Numbered from the stretch's first letter, positions 1 to 12,640 are shown. The stretch is 64,000 nt of DNA from Vicugna pacos (GCF_048564905.1 NC_132992.1:29684501-29748500), one strand, 5' to 3'. A program made the numbers and translations. Notes: generated from the letters alone by a model not told the origin.

Positions 1-1477
1 TCCTACACCCTTGTCATTAACCCTGTTACCTGAGAGTTGAAGTACTTTATCAAATAGAAACTTCTTATGTCTGTGCTAGAATATATGTAACATCTCTTCA
101 AAACTCTTTTTTAATAGGCTCAGAGCCTCTGCTTGGCAACAGTATCTAGCAAGATTAACATCATTTATATTACACTTATTTTTAGTTTATACATTATTTA
201 TAAAGTGGCAAGCATGTTGTGCTTCATTTGGTGACAGTTTCTTGTATAAAGGAAACCAAAAAAGCAGTGACTCAATTTAAGAATATTACATAAATACAAA
301 AAATTATCCACAAAAATGGAAAGGTTATAAAGGTATAGATAGTCAAGTGACTCAATTTAGGGAAAAGTTCTTACTGTCATCATACCAAACCTGCACAGCA
401 GCCCTGTAGGGAAGAATCATTCCCACATTCCAGAAGACACTAGCTCAAAAAGCTGAAATGATTTGCCCGTGGTGGTACAGCTGCCAACCTGCGGTCCTGC
501 CTTTAGTGCTGGGAGGGCCCAAAGGTGAGAAGCAACGTGGACTGAGGCAGGAGGAGCTTTAAGCAGAACTTTAAAATAACCGTGACAATCATAGGAGAGG
601 AATGAAGATGGCACATGTCCGGGATCATTTGCTTGGAAAGGTTGGGTCCTATTAGGAAAAGTCTTAGACGTCTAAGGGAGATGAAAAACAAATTGAAAAT
701 TCTCTGTGTGGAAGTCTAAAATAAAAGCAATATTCCAGGTAAGCAAACAAGAGTGCAATATGCAAATGAAATGAATGCCAAATCTATCAGAGATGGGCAG
801 GCATAATCATTACGAGATCTCTGTAGTTTACCCATGTGCTAACATGCATCTCTTGTGTGGGCTCCAGGTAGTAGTCACAGGTGGTCGTTACTACGAACTC
901 AGCCAGTACTCTGAAGGCCTACTTGTGTCAAGTGCTGCGCTAGACACTACAGATACCAAAAGAGTACCTCTTTGTTCTCAAGAAGTCTGGAGAGAAAATA
1001 TGCAAACAATTATGACAACAATACAAATAACTGTTGTAGGATAAGTACAAATACTGTGGGAACCAAAAAAGGAAGGAAAACAAAATAAAGCAGTTGTCAA
1101 AGATGGTGTCAAAGGAATAACTGAGGTAAATCTTGAAGGATGGACACTTCATCAAAAAGGAGAATGGGGAAGAGAAAATGGAGAAGGAGAGACATTCTAG
1201 TCAGATGAACTGACCATGAGGACAGAGCTAATGGAGAAGTTCTGGAAATAAAACAGGAAATAGACACCTACTAATATACCTGTATAATATTATATATAAT
1301 ATTAGGTACATGTAATTCCTAGTACATAATAATATATATTGTTATATATTTATGTCTATAATATTATACATATGTTATTGAACCTAATATATAATATATT
1401 CCTAATTGACAGGAAGAGAGAGGAGTTAAAAATTGATTAAAAAATAGGTAAGATAAGAAGCCAACCAGTCAGCACAT
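1..1477. other. SLC12A6 intron, no gene seen
   Basis: This is unique-looking, AT-rich intronic DNA. The open frames are short, overlap on both strands and resemble no family I know. The only structure I noted is the AT-rich, partly palindromic block listed separately. Confidence 0.6.
1262..1412. repeat. AT-rich block with repeated TATAATATTA-like palindromes
   Basis: About 150 bases are almost pure A and T, with recurring self-complementary TATAATATTA and TAATATATAATA units. This could be a degenerate microsatellite or the remains of a small inverted-repeat element. No clear termini or target duplication were found. Confidence 0.5.
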
Positions 1478-2335
1478 ATGTTTCCAATTTCTGCTTCTTT
1501 CCATTCCTCACTCATCAAGTCCAGTCAATTGTGGCTTCCAAACCAATCTCTTCTTTTCACTGCACCGCCATCATTTAGAGTCTCTTTCCAGCTTGGCCCG
1601 TTAAGACAATTCAATTATTATCCCTGCCACCGATTCTCCCATCCTCAAACTATCCTGTATTTTCCCCCTTATTAATTCTGCATTTATCAGGTTGCTTTAG
1701 TGTTTCAAAACAAAACAAGCACTTTCAAAGATGTTTAAGTAGCGGTGCCAGCAGCACCCAGCCATTTTGTGAAGAGGAGATCATTCTCACTTCTTGTTTA
1801 TGTACATTCTGACATCATGTCGGGGACTGATTCAAGTCCCTGCAAGGAAAGGAAAGGCCTGCCTTTACAGGCTCTGTCTCCACTCCCGCTGTGAATTTTC
1901 AGGCTGGGTGTGGTAGTGGTAATGACAGTGGTAGCAGAGGTTAATGATTTAAACAGCTATAAATAGATCCTGGTTTACTTGTTTGAATCCTTTGACTTAC
2001 AGGATGAACTCCCAAAACCTAATCCTAGGTTTCAAGTCCCTTTATAATCCAGCACTAGTTCACTCCTCTCTAGCCTTATCGTTTGCTGGTTTTAGTCATG
2101 AACCCTCTGTTCCACACTCTCCATGGCTTTATGAGGTTCTAGACCCAAGCCCCTTTGCTTGTATCAATTTTTCACTGAAAATTTCTCTCTTTCATCCCCA
2201 CTTACCTGACTGCTACATCCTTCAAAGGTCCCATTCAAGTGCTTCTTCTTTCCTTAGCCCTATCCTGAGGTTTAATTTTCTAAAAGGTTTAACCTTCCTC
2301 TGAACTGTTGGGTATATGCTGTCTTGTATTATCTT
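1478..2335 (+). repeat. L2 LINE fragments (plus orientation)
   Basis: Pyrimidine-rich text such as the segment near 1980-2330 (Pro/Ser/Leu-rich in translation) resembles the eroded 3' part of the L2 LINE coding region. The reading is broken, as expected for an ancient copy. The part before 1960 is weaker. Confidence 0.45.
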
Positions 2336-2339
2336 TTAA

Positions 2340-3330
2340 TTAACCAATCTACTAATTTAACAAATATTTACTAAGCATGTGTGTTGGACTATATGCTAGG
2401 TATCAGGGGATACACAAAGATGCAGAGAACACAGTAGCTACCCTTAAGGGGCTTAGAGCACATACAGGTAAGACAAGTAATTACCACAGGTGCTTAAAGA
2501 CTACATTAGAGGTATAAAACAAACAGAGAGATGTGGGAGTGTGTACATCATATCAGAGTCCCTGGAGAATGTAAAGGGGAAGCCATGAAGGAAGAAGTGA
2601 TGTTTGAGCTCGGTCTTAAAGCAAGAGTAAGTGTTTCCTTGGTAATTGGAGGAAAGAACATTCTAGGAAGATTAAACAAATGTGTGGAAACAATAAAGGC
2701 ATTCAAGACCATTTGCTATGGTGTTCAGTATGTATGAGTGACAGACATGGAGGCTGTTAAGTTAGGATGCTCTAGATGGTGAAAGCTCATGTATGACCTG
2801 CTAAGCAGTATAGACTTTATTCTGCAGACAATGGGGAGACATTACAGGGTTAATTTAAATGGGAAAGCAAAAGGATGAGATTTATTACTTGAGAAACATT
2901 CTTCTGGTAGTTACTGTAATGGGTGGCTTTAAAGGGCTAGACACGAAGTTGACAGTGGACTATTGCGAACAAAGGTAGTCACATTGAGCATAGGGAGATG
3001 AGGACTGATTTGAGAAATATTTGGGAGACTAAATGAGCAACAATTGGTGAAAGAGAGAGGTAAAGAGGAGGAAAGGGGGAAAGAGAAGGACACGTGGGGG
3101 AGAGATCGAATATTTTCATACACTGAGGGGAAGGAGTCAATAAAGTAGAAAACACAGGAGAGAGGAGGCAAGAAAGGCTCTACAGCACAGGTGTACAGAT
3201 GAATCCTAAGTAAGAAGCAGCAATAAGGTTAAGAATAGGGGCCAATACACATGATGCTAAAAATTTGGGAAGAGGTATTTTGGAAATATAGTTTATTCTG
3301 TGAAGCAGAAGTTCAGTCACAGGCTGAATA
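2340..3330 (-). repeat. L2 LINE, 3' end in minus orientation
   Basis: The block opens with the inverted L2 3' end (ACAAATATTTACTAAGCATG, then a 'gctaggtatcaggggataca' type segment). It continues into the region that in L2 encodes the end of the reverse-transcriptase ORF, recognisable from 'gatgtttgagctcggtctta' and 'tctgcagacaatggggagac'. It abuts a plus-oriented L2 piece, so the two copies lie tail to tail. Confidence 0.6.
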
Positions 3331-3852
3331 TAAGAGAATGGAGGACTGGGGGCTTAATGAGCATTTTAAGTTTTGTGAGAAACTTAGAGAAAGGAATTTA
3401 ACCTAGTATCACATAGAATTTTTGAATAGTGTTAAAGTGCAATTGAGGTTGGAAATGCCAAATTTGTGATGGCACCAATTTTCATAGCTGTCATATATCC
3501 CCACTCGCCAGCAGCACAGCTGCCAAGATTAACAATGAAAGGAGGAAATAAATAAATAAATAAAATTTTTTTAAAAGGAAAGAGAATGAGAGGTGGCCCA
3601 GTGAGTCAATTTGGGGGGGAGGGGGAGGGTCCTACCTACCCATTATAAGTGCTTTGCGGGCAAGAACTTTGTTTTAATGTTGCTATGACAATCATAACAT
3701 TTTGTAACACAGAGCTTTGTACATGCTATAAAATGTTCCATACATGTTTGTTAACTGACTGATTGCGAAGTGATTTCAAAGAGAACGAGAACTACCCAGA
3801 AATAGAAATTCAGTACTAGTTTCATAAAAGTTTAATGACAGAAATAAAGAGT
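3331..3852. other. SLC12A6 intron, no gene seen
   Basis: This stretch holds a short (AAAT)n run near 3545-3564 and a G-rich tract at about 3613-3628. Nothing else is recognisable. Confidence 0.5.
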
Positions 3853-4515
3853 TTATAGACTTACTATATGATCCAGCAATCCAACTCCTGCCATATATCT
3901 GGTGGGAACTCTAATTTGAAAAGATAATGCACCCCAATATTCATAGCAGCACTATTTACAATAGCCAAGACATGGAAGCAACTTAAATGTCCATCGACAG
4001 ATGAATGGATAAATAAGATGTGGTGTACACACACACACACACACACACAATGGAATACTGCTCAGCTATAAAAAAGAATAAAATAATGCAATTTGCAGCA
4101 AGATGGATGAAACTGGAGATTGTTATTCTAAGCGAAGTGAGCCAGAAAGAGAAAGAAAAATACTATATGATATCACTCATATGTGGAATCTTAAAAAAAA
4201 AAAAGACAGAAATGAACTTACAGAACAGAAACTGACTCACAGACATAGAAAACAAATTTATGGTTACCAGGGGGGAGACCAGGGGTGGGAAGGGATAAAT
4301 TGGGAGTTCAAGATTTGCAGATAGTAACTACTACATATAAAATAAACAAGTTTCTACTGCATAGCACAGGGAACTATATTCAATATCTTGTAGTAACCTA
4401 TAATGAAAAAGAATATGAAAAGAAATATATGTATGTATATGGATGACTGAAACATTATGCATACACCAGAAATAGACACAAATTATAAACTGACTATACT
4501 TCATTTAAAAAAAAG
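3853..4515 (+). mobile_element. L1 LINE, 5'-truncated 3' end
   Basis: The text begins inside ORF2 at the conserved 'tatgatccagcaatcc' segment. It continues through 'atgaatggataaataagatg' and the ORF2 end into the 3' UTR, which carries 'agcacagggaactatattca' and ends 'actgactatacttcattt' plus an A-rich tail. It is a dead, truncated copy of the young L1 family that recurs across this window. A (CA)n run interrupts its coding part. Confidence 0.85.
4026..4049. repeat. (CA)n microsatellite inside L1
   Basis: Twelve or so CA units lie in the ORF2 part of the L1 copy, replacing the usual 'tggtatatatacacaatgga' stretch of that element. Confidence 0.9.
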
Positions 4516-4517
4516 AG

Positions 4518-6169
4518 ATAAAGACTTTCAAAGTTATCATCAAAATGTAGAGTTGAAGATAAAAAGGATAAACTTTCACCACTAAAGAGAGAGGAGCTGA
4601 GGTCAAGCCCCAGAAATATCAGAACATTATTAGAAAGTGAAACTATAGAAGGACATAGGGGAGGAAAAATCATTGAAAGAACTATGACTGCAATGTAGTC
4701 ATCTCAGTTTTCCCCAACAAATGTAGATACTAAGAGGATGAGAAAGGTTATTAAAGCAGGAAGTATGAAAGTGCAGAGCCAAACATGCTTATGGGAGCAG
4801 AAAACTCTATGCACAAGTCTTAAAGAAATTTATGAGAATTCATTTAGCAGTCTTCCCTCTGATTCACCTGACTTGGTCTAAAGAGAAAGCAGGCAAGTTG
4901 TTGAAGCTGGAGTCGATCAAGAATCAGGACCAGTTGTGAGTCTTATCCAGGCCACTCGAGTCCATCTCTTACAGCAGGGCCCCACTGTAGTGCAGGGAGG
5001 GGTACAGTACCAAGTTGGAGGAGGTGAAAATGATAGCAATGGGGGGGGGGACAATACAGGACTCAAGACAGAAGTGGAAGGAGACACTAGGAGCTATAAG
5101 CAGGTCTGCCACCAATACCAGGTGCTCATCAAAATAGCCTTCAAATTCTGGTGCATATGCTTAAGCATAAGTATCAGACTCCCTCAAGGAAACCAGTGCT
5201 GTTTAGCAGAGCGTCCCAAGCAATAGAAATTGTTCTTAGAAGGCTACCTTTCTGTTTGGTGTTCAGATTTGTGTAAAGAAAATGAAAACGATATGAATTA
5301 TGTTCAGAACTCATTGGAGTAACTAGATTTTGTTAAAATTCTTCTTAAATGTACGGGAGTAAATTCACTGAAGTTGAAGAGCTCATGTGAGATGAAGATA
5401 ATTGTGATTTTAATGCAGTCTATAACACTTAGAAGACAGCAAGAATAATAGCAAAAAGCAGACTTAATCAAGCCCCACAATATAAAGGTAAAGACAGTTT
5501 CTTGGACCAAATCCACAAACTGATCAGCTAAGAAAAGTATAAATGACAGAAGAGGGCAGTACAGTTAAAATCTCACCAAGTAAATTTCACCAAGAAGTAA
5601 CAAAGAAGGGATTTGGGGATTGCTGCAAACATTCAAGAAGATCATTGACACCTTATGTTCTTCTTTGGCTTTGTGGATTACCCAAATTATTTCTCATGCA
5701 CTGCAGAAAAACATATCTCAGATTTTCTTCATTTTAAAAGATGGTTTTGGAAGAGTAAGGCCCGACCATATAGACTACCTCTTTAACAAAAAGGGGAAAG
5801 AATTGACTTGAACATCCAAATTCTAAAAAGCTACAGAGCCAAGGAACTAAGAAGCTGAGGCTTTGTGTTACAGGGGCTAAGAGGATGTGGTAAACATTTC
5901 TGGTATTTTAAGAGCCTGTATCGATTTTATCTCATTTGGTAAAAGGTTAATTACTTAATGCAAGCTGAATTTAACATTTTCTTGATTTTAAAACATAAAG
6001 AGAAGTTAAAATAGAAATTACTGGACATGTTACAATTAAAGCCTATTTTTAGTGTGTATGTATGTGTTTATACACATGCATACAAGCATATATATTTTGA
6101 TTATTAGTAAATGTCACAATCTTCCATAATTGAGGAAATAAATAAATGAACTCTTACAGTATGTAACCT
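4518..6169. other. SLC12A6 intron, unassigned
   Basis: There is no recognised gene or repeat. Two plus-strand open frames (4936-5226, 96 codons; 5543-5811, two overlapping frames of about 64 codons) show no domain, no splice context and no family resemblance. A G10 run sits at 5041-5050. I treat the frames as chance or as an unrecognised old insertion. Confidence 0.5.
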
Positions 6170-6720
6170 TTTGAGACTGGCTTCTTTCCTTCAGCATAAA
6201 GCCTTAGAGATTCATGTAAGCTGTATTTATTGAGCTATACTTTACATACCACATAATTCACCCATTTAGTGTTCAATTCAGTGTTTCTTAATATATTCAT
6301 ATTGTTATGCAACTATCACCACAACCTAATTTTACATTCTGGACCCCCAGCCGAAAAAAATCCCTGTGCCCATTAGCAGTCAGCCTCCATCTCACTCCCA
6401 TCTTGCCCAGTTCAAGGCAACCACTAATCTACTTTCTGTCTCCATAAATTGGCCTATTCTGGACATTTCATATAAATGAAATCATATAATATGTGGTCTT
6501 TTGTGACCAGCTTTTTGAGGAACTGCCAAACTGTTTTCCAAAGTGGTCCCACCATTTTATGTTCCCCCCGTAAGTATATGAGGATTTCAATTTTTCCACA
6601 TCCTTGTCAATACTTGTTATTGTCCATCTTTTTTATGAAAACCATCCTAGTGGACATGAAATGGGATCTCATTGTGGTTTTGATGTGCATTTCCCTGATG
6701 ACTAATGATGCTGAGTAGCC
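6170..6720 (-). mobile_element. Old L1 (L1M type) fragment, minus orientation
   Basis: The plus strand reads as the complement of an ancient L1 3' part, for example 'ggaactgccaaactgttttc', 'aagtggtcccaccattttat' and 'gtgcatttccctgatgacta', all hallmark inverted ORF2-end text. Divergence is high and the frame is broken. Confidence 0.75.
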
Positions 6721-7540
6721 AAAATGTGCTTACTGGCACTTCTTCCTCTCCCCATCTCCATTTGGAAAGCTCTTATCTCTTTTCCCTTCCACAATTTCGA
6801 GGTTTTGCTTTGACTTATTTAGCACTTTAACGTCATAAATACTATTGAATTGTTCCCTGAAGTATATCCCTTTTGATTAGAGTCCTTACTTTGCATTTAT
6901 ATAACATTCCCAAAGAGTCTGTCATTTTCCACTTTTTCTATCCCTTTCTTTTTGTGATCTCTGTTCTGGCTCATTTATTTGGTTAAAAATCTTTCGTAAA
7001 TAATCTCAGAAGAGTTAAGTGGGTAATACACTTTCTAAAGTTTTATATATTTGTGGCATAGTTCCCCCTTGTAGAGGGGATGATATCTTCACTGGAAATA
7101 AGGATCTGGAATTACAGTCTTTTTCTCTTGGTAATCTGTGGATACTCTTCCACTGTCTCCTAATTTCTAGTGTGATTGATTAGAATTCTCATGTGAGTCT
7201 GATACTTTATAGGTACACGAAGTTCTATCTGGAAGCCTCCAAGATAAATCCTTGGAGTTCAAAAATTTTACCAAAATAACACTAGGTGTGTTTTTTCAAC
7301 ACTGATCTTCTCTGGGACATCAACCTGCACACTGGACTCCTTAGCTCAGGAAATTTTTTTCTATTTCTTTAATTATTACTTCTCCTCCATTTGTCCCCTT
7401 TTGTGTTATGAGCCATGTTAGGTATCCTGAATCTATCCTTTAAGTCTCTCGTCTTTTTCAGTCTCTCTGTATTTTTGGCTCTGGACTTTGAAATATTTCT
7501 TCTCCTTGATCTTCTAGACCAATCAATTATCATACCCATT
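6721..7540. other. Weak LINE-like intronic DNA
   Basis: Segments around 7100-7500 resemble inverted old L1/HAL1-type sequence ('tttctatttctttaattatt', a colon-cancer-cDNA-like T-rich style). The match is from memory and weak. No gene is seen. Confidence 0.3.
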
Positions 7541-7740
7541 CATTCAATTATCCAATAGCTATGTGCTGGGTGCTTACTATGTGTAAGACTGCATTCTAGA
7601 CATTGGGCATTAACAACAGGTCAGCAGTGTGTACAAGAGAAAAAGTTCCTGCTCTTATGGGGCTTACATTTTAGTGGAGATTGAAAAAAAAAAAGTATGT
7701 GCATAAATTAAAAGTCAGGTACTAATAAGTTTTTAGCTAG
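7540..7740 (-). repeat. L2 3' end, minus orientation
   Basis: It contains 'gtgctgggtgcttactatgt' and 'cttatggggcttacatttta', the inverted L2 3' UTR signature, then an A-run. Confidence 0.7.
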
Positions 7741-8597
7741 GAAATCATATTTTTTGCTCCATAAGTCTTTTTTCATACTTCACTTGAACTTCCTGAAGTC
7801 CTCCTATGATTTATTATTTTTATATTCAAGTTATTGTCTCGCCTCCTCTGGCACTTCTATTCAGCTGGTCAACTGCATTGTTTATCCTAAGTGCTTGTCT
7901 CTTTCTGGTTGCCTGGCTTCCCCAGATGGGTTCTTTTTCTTTGTTCCTTCAGAGGGGCTTAGGTTTCATTACTGGAGGACCACAAGTGGTAGCAGTCCCA
8001 AGAGAACAGGAAGACAGAGCGGTCTCTGCCCCTGTGGGCAGGCGGTGCAGCAGGCCCCTGACAGCCGGGCTCTCAGGTCTCCTCACATCTTCCAGCCTCG
8101 GGGTAGGGAGATCAGTCCCCTGGCTCTTTCCCCTTCTCCCCCACCCAGTGAAGTCCAAGGATCTCTGCCAAGCCAAGCTCTTTCTTAAATCTGCCATTCT
8201 TATCCTCACCCTGAGGATCTTGTCCAGCCCCTGAGGGACAAGTCCTGTGCCAGCTCTCACTGATAGGGCTCCCCCATAGCTCAGGCCTCACTTGCATTTA
8301 ACTGTTCTTCGGATCCAGGGGCCGTCTGGCTCAAGAAAGGCATATCCGGGCTGGAATTAGTAACAGAGGGACAGGGAGATTTCACCTTCCCAGAACCCTC
8401 TCTGAGAAGTAAGTCCTGATTAGAGACTAATCCTAAAAACATTCAAATCTTGGCAAAGAAGTCAACACTTTAAAAAGCCTCTGTGAGGTCCAAACACCTG
8501 TGGGTTATATCATGCTTAGCTACTGCCCTAAATAAATGTGAAGCTCTGAGAAATAAGGACGATCTTGACGTGAGTCGGATTTAAAGGAGCTTGACTA
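7741..8597. other. SLC12A6 intron with a GC-richer patch at about 7960-8400
   Basis: Long overlapping frames on both strands at 7754-8297 reflect local GC enrichment rather than a gene. They have no domain, no consistent start and no splice pattern. The patch stands out from the AT-rich surroundings and could be an old insertion. Confidence 0.4.
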
Positions 8598-8598
8598 A

Positions 8599-8696
8599 GG
8601 GGGTTGGATATAGCTCAGTGGCAGAGAGCATGTTTAGCATGCATGAGGTCTTGGGTTCTACCCCCAGTATCTCTATTAAAAAAAATAACAATAAAG
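8599..8696 (+). repeat. Camelid tRNA-derived SINE (Vic-1 type)
   Basis: It starts with a tRNA-like head: an A box near 'tatagctcagtggcagagag', the anticodon-arm region with 'gcatgcatgaggtc', and a B box 'gggttctaccccc'. A short body and an A-rich tail (TTAAAAAAAATAACAATAAA) follow. This SINE family is the clearest lineage marker in the window. Confidence 0.85.
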
Positions 8697-9404
8697 AACA
8701 CCTTAGAAAGGAAATGAGATCCAGTTTAATACATGAGGGCTTGGAATGGATCAAACCCATTTACCTTATTTATGTTCCACATTCAATCTTTGCCATGTCT
8801 ATGCTCAACCTATATATTGGTATTTTTCTTTAAACAGCTTGTGTTTTTACCTAGCTTCATTCTAAGTAATAAGATCCATAAAATGAAATATCATATAATT
8901 TTTTTCTAATACACTAAGATAAACACATCCTTCATATCTTAAGTAGCATATTTATTCTTAAAGTTATATTAAAATGTAATTCTTTCACTTCCATATTCCA
9001 TATGCCCATTTTTTCCCACCAATAACCCTCAGTTTTTAAGCCTCCCATTCCCATCTCACTGATAAGTGTGCACCTCCCTTGAAAGTCGAGGAGTGGAGGG
9101 TCACCAAAGGATTGTCAGATTGAGCCAGATTCCCTACCTGTTCAGATTTCTCAATATTTAGCATTATTTGAAAGAATATTCCACATTTGGAAATATTCTA
9201 CTCCAAACAAAAAAGCAATCTAACACGTGAAAAGTTAGAAGCACCAAGTAACTCTCAATTAATTTTAAGAAATCTATGAACACAAAAGAAAGAGAACTTC
9301 AGAAGAATTATCAACTACTGAGAAAATAGAGCAGCCTACTTCAGAAAAGATCACATGTTTAAACATATGCGTTTAAAGTACAGAGTGTGGTGTGGTGAAA
9401 AGAA
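8697..9404. other. SLC12A6 intron, no gene seen
   Basis: AT-rich single-copy-looking DNA with no recognised element. Confidence 0.5.
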
Positions 9405-9600
9405 AAAAGACTTTAAAGTCACAGAGACTTTAGTTTGAATTTCACATCTATCACAAAACGACTTAATTTCCTGGCACCTCACTTTCCTCATCTCTCAAAT
9501 GATGATAATGGTTACCTTTCCTGGTTGTTGTGAGGATTAAATACACCAATATGTGTAAAGTACCTGGCATATGGTAGGTGTTCAATAATTATTACTATAA
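9405..9600 (+). repeat. MIR SINE
   Basis: It shows the MIR order: 'actttcctcatctctcaaat', then 'gttgtgaggattaaatacac', 'aagtacctggcatatggtag' and 'gtgttcaataattatta'. The body is nearly full length and eroded. Confidence 0.85.
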
Positions 9601-9980
9601 TGTTGATATTTTAATATAAAATTGTTTCCTCTTTCAACTTGCAAAACCAAGAGATGCTAGAGTCTTTAAAATTCAATTTTGAAACCTATCCTGTATGTCC
9701 AAATTCAGTTTGAAATTTGAAAACTTGTTGAGTATTATACAATATACTAAAATTACACTCAAAAAGTTTCTATAATCCTAAACTAAATGTTGCTTTGAGT
9801 ACAGAATATAAAGTATTAAGCAATATGTATGTAGATACATTTTGGAGAAATTTTATCTTTATCAAATTAAATCAGTTCTAATCTAGTATGTCTCCTGTGG
9901 GGAAAAAAGTAGCAGACAGTATACAGAGTGTTGATACATTAAGTAAGAAAAATATGGAGAATAAGAGATTCTAAAAAATG

Positions 9981-10073
9981 TGATAAGTCATGAATCACTA
10001 TATTGTACACCTGTAACTTATATAATATTACACATCAACTAAACTTAAATAAAAAAAACTACATATACAAAAA
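9981..10073 (+). mobile_element. L1 3'-tip fragment
   Basis: Only the last ~90 bases of an L1-type 3' UTR are present ('cacctgtaacttatataata' ... 'acttaaataaaaaaa'). It is a strongly 5'-truncated insertion. Confidence 0.7.
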
Positions 10074-10765
10074 AAATTGGTGGTAACAGTACTGAAATAG
10101 GGAAAGAAAGTGTTCAAGACTGTGTGAGTGTAACATGAATATGACAAAGAAGGGTTAATGATCTAAACAAAGTTTTAAGATGTATAGAACTGAAAGGAAT
10201 CAGACTCAGATTTGTAGTCCTGTATTAAAGTCTTAGACACAGTAAAAAAAAAAAAAAGAATACATTTACTATGCAGCAAAAATGATTCCAGAAGAAAAAT
10301 AACCTACAGTGTCTATTTACCTTTGAATAGGCAACTGTTTAAGTTACTCTGCTTTTAACATTTGTACTTACATAAAATGCTTATGTATATACAGGAATGT
10401 CACAGTGCAAATGCTGCTAGCTCAGGCACAAAGTATTACAATTATTTTGTAAAGACTGGTGGTTGTATTAAAACTGCCGTGATGTTATACCAAAAAAAAA
10501 AAATGGTGAAAAGAATTGGGAAGATACTTCAGGGAGGTGTTAGTCTTCCTAACAATGATGCACTATTGGGGTGGGTGGGGAGGAAGGCAGAAAAACATGC
10601 CTCAAGAGCCAAGTTTAAGGATAAACTTTTGGCCCTGAGATTTTCAAACTTGTAGATCTGAACTTCTGTTAGTTGGGTTGGTAAAAAACCCCATATGAAT
10701 AGTTAAACAGGTTTTAAATCTTCACTATAGATTTTTTTTATCAATACAAAGAAGCTCTTATAAAA
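10074..10765. other. SLC12A6 intron, no gene seen
   Basis: Two A-runs (near 10243 and 10492) interrupt otherwise plain AT-rich DNA. The 97-codon frame at 10362 has no recognisable content. Confidence 0.5.
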
Positions 10766-10937
10766 TGGATAAACAAGTTTATACTGTATAGCACAGGGAA
10801 ATATATTCAATATCTTGTAGTAGCTTACTGGGAAAAAGAATATGAAAATGTATATATATTTATGTATGCCTGAAGAATTGTGCTGTACATGAGAAATTGA
10901 CACAACCTTGTAAACTGACTACATCTCAATAAAAAAA
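10766..10937 (+). mobile_element. L1 3' UTR fragment
   Basis: It carries the shared 3' UTR text 'atagcacagggaaatatatt', 'caatatcttgtagtagctta' and 'gtaaactgactacatctcaa' plus an A-tail. A short repeat, AAGCTCTT, occurs just before and just after the copy and may be the target duplication. Confidence 0.8.
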
Positions 10938-11584
10938 AGCTCTTTAGTTGTCTATTTCAACCTATTTTAACGTGAGTCAATAAAAGAAGATAGTCATAGC
11001 ACCTTCTTTAGAACATAAACTTTCATGGGTACAAAAGAACTAATGTTTCATTAACAGTTTAACATCTTGTGGGTTCTCAATAAACTGTAAACTCCATTTA
11101 ACAGGAAATCTCTCTCCATAGTACTCACTCATGCCATCTGGATTACTAAGAGTTAATGTTTGGAGATGCTGTTCAATACCAATGTTAGGCTCCTTTCTTT
11201 TCTGCTATAGGATCATTTCTGAAAATTTCCTTAGAAACCTTCTAATCTGCTATCTGTATAAAGTGAAGGTAAATCCAGCAGTTGAAATCTGCCCAATCCA
11301 CAGACACTATAAGAAGATCCAATGAGTGGGGGAGAAGATTTGGAACAATTGTTTCACAGAAATATTTAAACTCAATAAATATTTAAATAAATGAATGAAT
11401 GTAATATTTACACCTGATAAAGTAAATGCAATAAACAGCAAAACTCTTGCCTTGTTCCTATAAAAAAATCACAGATTTGATAATGTTCACATCAAATTCT
11501 GTGGCTCATGTACATTAAGATATAAGTAAGTTTTTCTTATTCTTAAAAAGCTAGGACTTTGGCATCGTGGCGTGATAAGAGGCA

Positions 11585-11960
11585 CATAAAATTTACAAAC
11601 TTTGAACACTGGCTCTGCTACTAGTCATCACGTAGTTGGAGGCAAGTTACTGTCAACAGCCTCAGTTTTGCTATCTGTAAAAAGGCAACAGCACCCACTA
11701 TCCTACAGTGGGGAGAGGATAAAACTGCTAACATTCCAAGCAGCCTCCTCCCTTAGCTCTTTGCCACATGCTCAATGTGCTAACTACTTTAAACCTCTGT
11801 TTGCCACATGCTCTACACCTTCCTCTTCTACTTCTAATTGTTCCTATTGCTGGTAATCTCCTTGTCTAGGCCTCCCTTCAAGAATCAGTTGTGTCCTATC
11901 CTCTGAGATACCTGTTCATGGTCTCCTCTGGGCAATATTGATTCTCCAGCATCTGTTATC
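11585..11960 (+). repeat. MIR fragment followed by L2 fragment
   Basis: 11585-11700 has the MIR order 'cactggctctgctactagtc' ... 'cctcagttttgctatctgta'. 11700-11960 is pyrimidine-rich and resembles L2 3' coding sequence ('tctgagatacctgttcatgg'). The first call is firmer than the second. Confidence 0.55.
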
Positions 11961-12029
11961 TGAAGCTGTTTCTTTTTGTTTTTATTAAACCACTAGTCAC
12001 AATATAAGTAAATGGTAGCTCTTATTTTT

Positions 12030-12275
12030 GAATGCCGTGTCACACGTGTGTTAAGTGCTTTATGTTCACTTTCCCGTGAAATTCACAACCGCCCTGTGGG
12101 GTAAGTAGTACTGTTATTCCCTTTGTCAATGAGTAAGGCTTAGAGAAGTTAAATAACTTGCCCAAAGTCACTCAAGTAATGATTAATACAAATTATCACT
12201 ACTCCTAATTAGCAGTAATTAGTAGGACTGGGATTGAAAGCCAGGTCCCTGGCTCCAAAGCCATTCTGCTGCCTC
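12030..12275 (-). repeat. MIR SINE, minus orientation
   Basis: Inverted MIR text is present: 'ttaagtgctttatgttcact', 'ccctgtggggtaagtagtac', 'gttaaataacttgcccaaag' and 'ctgggattgaaagccaggtc'. Confidence 0.85.
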
Positions 12276-12389
12276 TGGTGGGGAACTTAAACTTCCTATG
12301 CCTTTGTAGCCTTAGGAAAAAAGTACAACATCTGACATGACATTTGCACTGACAATGTGTTTAGTGAATAAAAAAGAGCAGAGAACAAG

Positions 12390-12640
12390 TCGATTCACTG
12401 AATGCCTATTATGTGCAGTTTGTCTGGGCCTGGAGGTACAAAATGGTCCAACAAGGTCTCTACCCTCAAAGAGCCTATAGTCAGTCTGTTTGTGGAAAGA
12501 GATGAGTGAATAGGTGACCGCAATACAGAGTGTGGTGTGTGTTATTTCTATGGACAGGTTGATGAGAAAACATAGGAGTGGACACCTAAACTGGACTGGG
12601 AAGGAGGAATACAGTCAAGAAGTCTGAGTTTCTCTTCAAA
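12390..12640 (-). repeat. L2 3' end, minus orientation
   Basis: It is recognised from 'gaatgcctattatgtgcagt' and 'ctctaccctcaaagagccta', the inverted L2 tail. Confidence 0.65.

Noticed and set aside
8599-8696. Possible tRNA gene from the A and B box match
   Set aside because: The body after the B box, the A-rich tail and the repetition at 25185 and 38767 make it a tRNA-derived SINE, not a tRNA gene.
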